This document shows positions 63,967 through 64,000 of a DNA stretch of 64,000 nucleotides, in pieces (positions within the stretch are counted from its first letter, which is position 1; each line of letters starts with the position of its first letter). The notes under the pieces are model-generated. The model saw only the letters and a list, made by a program, of their open reading frames with translations, did no database searches and was not told the DNA's origin. The DNA is taken from the NCBI RefSeq assembly GCF_026683955.1, contig NZ_CP113343.1, forward strand, positions 930,001 through 994,000, in the 5' to 3' direction. The position numbers were made by a program, and so were the translations under genes. Source of the stretch: Arthrobacter sp. MMS18-M83 (lineage in GTDB: Bacteria; Actinomycetota; Actinomycetes; Actinomycetales; Micrococcaceae).

Positions 63967-64000
63967 GAGCGGTCTCCTTTCACCAAAGCAAGGAACAATT
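63963..64000 (-). CDS. ABC transporter ATPase, last residues (partial)
   Basis: The frame into the window edge reads LFLALVKGDRS then TGA at 63,963-63,965, which overlaps the permease GTG (GTGA). That ending and coupling fit the C-terminus of an ABC-2 exporter ATPase. Only ~11 residues are visible. Confidence 0.5.
   Translation of the reverse strand, partial: LFLALVKGDRS

Overview
The window is high-GC actinobacterial DNA. Compact overlapping operons, TTGTCCACA-type DnaA boxes and the closest family matches I recognise suggest an Arthrobacter/Pseudarthrobacter-like member of the Micrococcaceae. Two ParB-like genes, an SSB remnant, repeated replication-like modules and many broken genes make a large plasmid or a plasmid-derived island more likely than core chromosome. 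That is inference: no replication initiator gene and no rRNA or tRNA gene was seen.

Layout, left to right. (1) 1-8.2 kb is scrap-rich: the N-terminal part of a Tat-exported EfeB/Dyp peroxidase, an IS256-type remnant, frameshifted or truncated PIG-L, WbqC and alpha/beta-hydrolase genes, small orphan genes and a DNA-ligase C-terminal remnant. (2) 8.26-8.75 kb is a module with DnaA boxes, a membrane microprotein ORF, a hairpin and a palindrome. It is duplicated at 58.26-58.75 kb. (3) 9-16 kb is a signalling and exopolysaccharide block: a hybrid histidine kinase (frameshifted), REC-HPt and REC-GGDEF proteins, divergent from a cellulose-synthase-like glycosyltransferase with a PilZ domain. (4) 16-21 kb holds small genes: a barstar-like inhibitor, an HTH gene with a 38-bp palindromic operator and a GlxA-type regulator. 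(5) 21-25.4 kb has a GGDEF-EAL protein and two secreted proteins, one built from identical 102-bp tandem repeats. (6) 25.6-27.1 kb has a small ParB-like gene, a hypothetical gene, an SSB fragment and a ligase fragment.

(7) 27,093-56,999 is a 29.9-kb Tn554-like transposon. It has ~25-bp imperfect terminal inverted repeats and a duplicated 6-bp core, GGTCAA. It sits exactly inside the ligase motif IV codons, so removing it restores the reading frame. Its left end carries three tyrosine recombinases plus a DUF6262 protein in a fully overlapping operon. The cargo is metal and redox related: MerA, a MerR regulator, a CopZ-like chaperone and P-type ATPase, a second MerR, a YHS-tailed permease, three disulfide oxidoreductases, thioredoxin and an AhpD-like protein. 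It also has an envelope/lipid component: Lgt, a CDP-alcohol phosphatidyltransferase, and a six-gene overlapping operon (membrane protein, Crp/Fnr regulator, DUF427, MerT-like protein, Tes/MJ0619-like radical SAM enzyme, methyltransferase). Two almost identical MerR-type operators suggest that one MerR protein co-ordinates the ATPase and permease operons.

(8) 57-64 kb holds the other ligase half, a CDF metal transporter, the second copy of the duplicated module, a KorB/ParB-like partition gene, an IS110 element with a structured leader that could be its bridge RNA, a multi-pass membrane protein and the end of an ABC exporter. Many frameshifts fall near homopolymer runs. Some could be sequence errors, but the fragmentary genes at the left end look like real decay.
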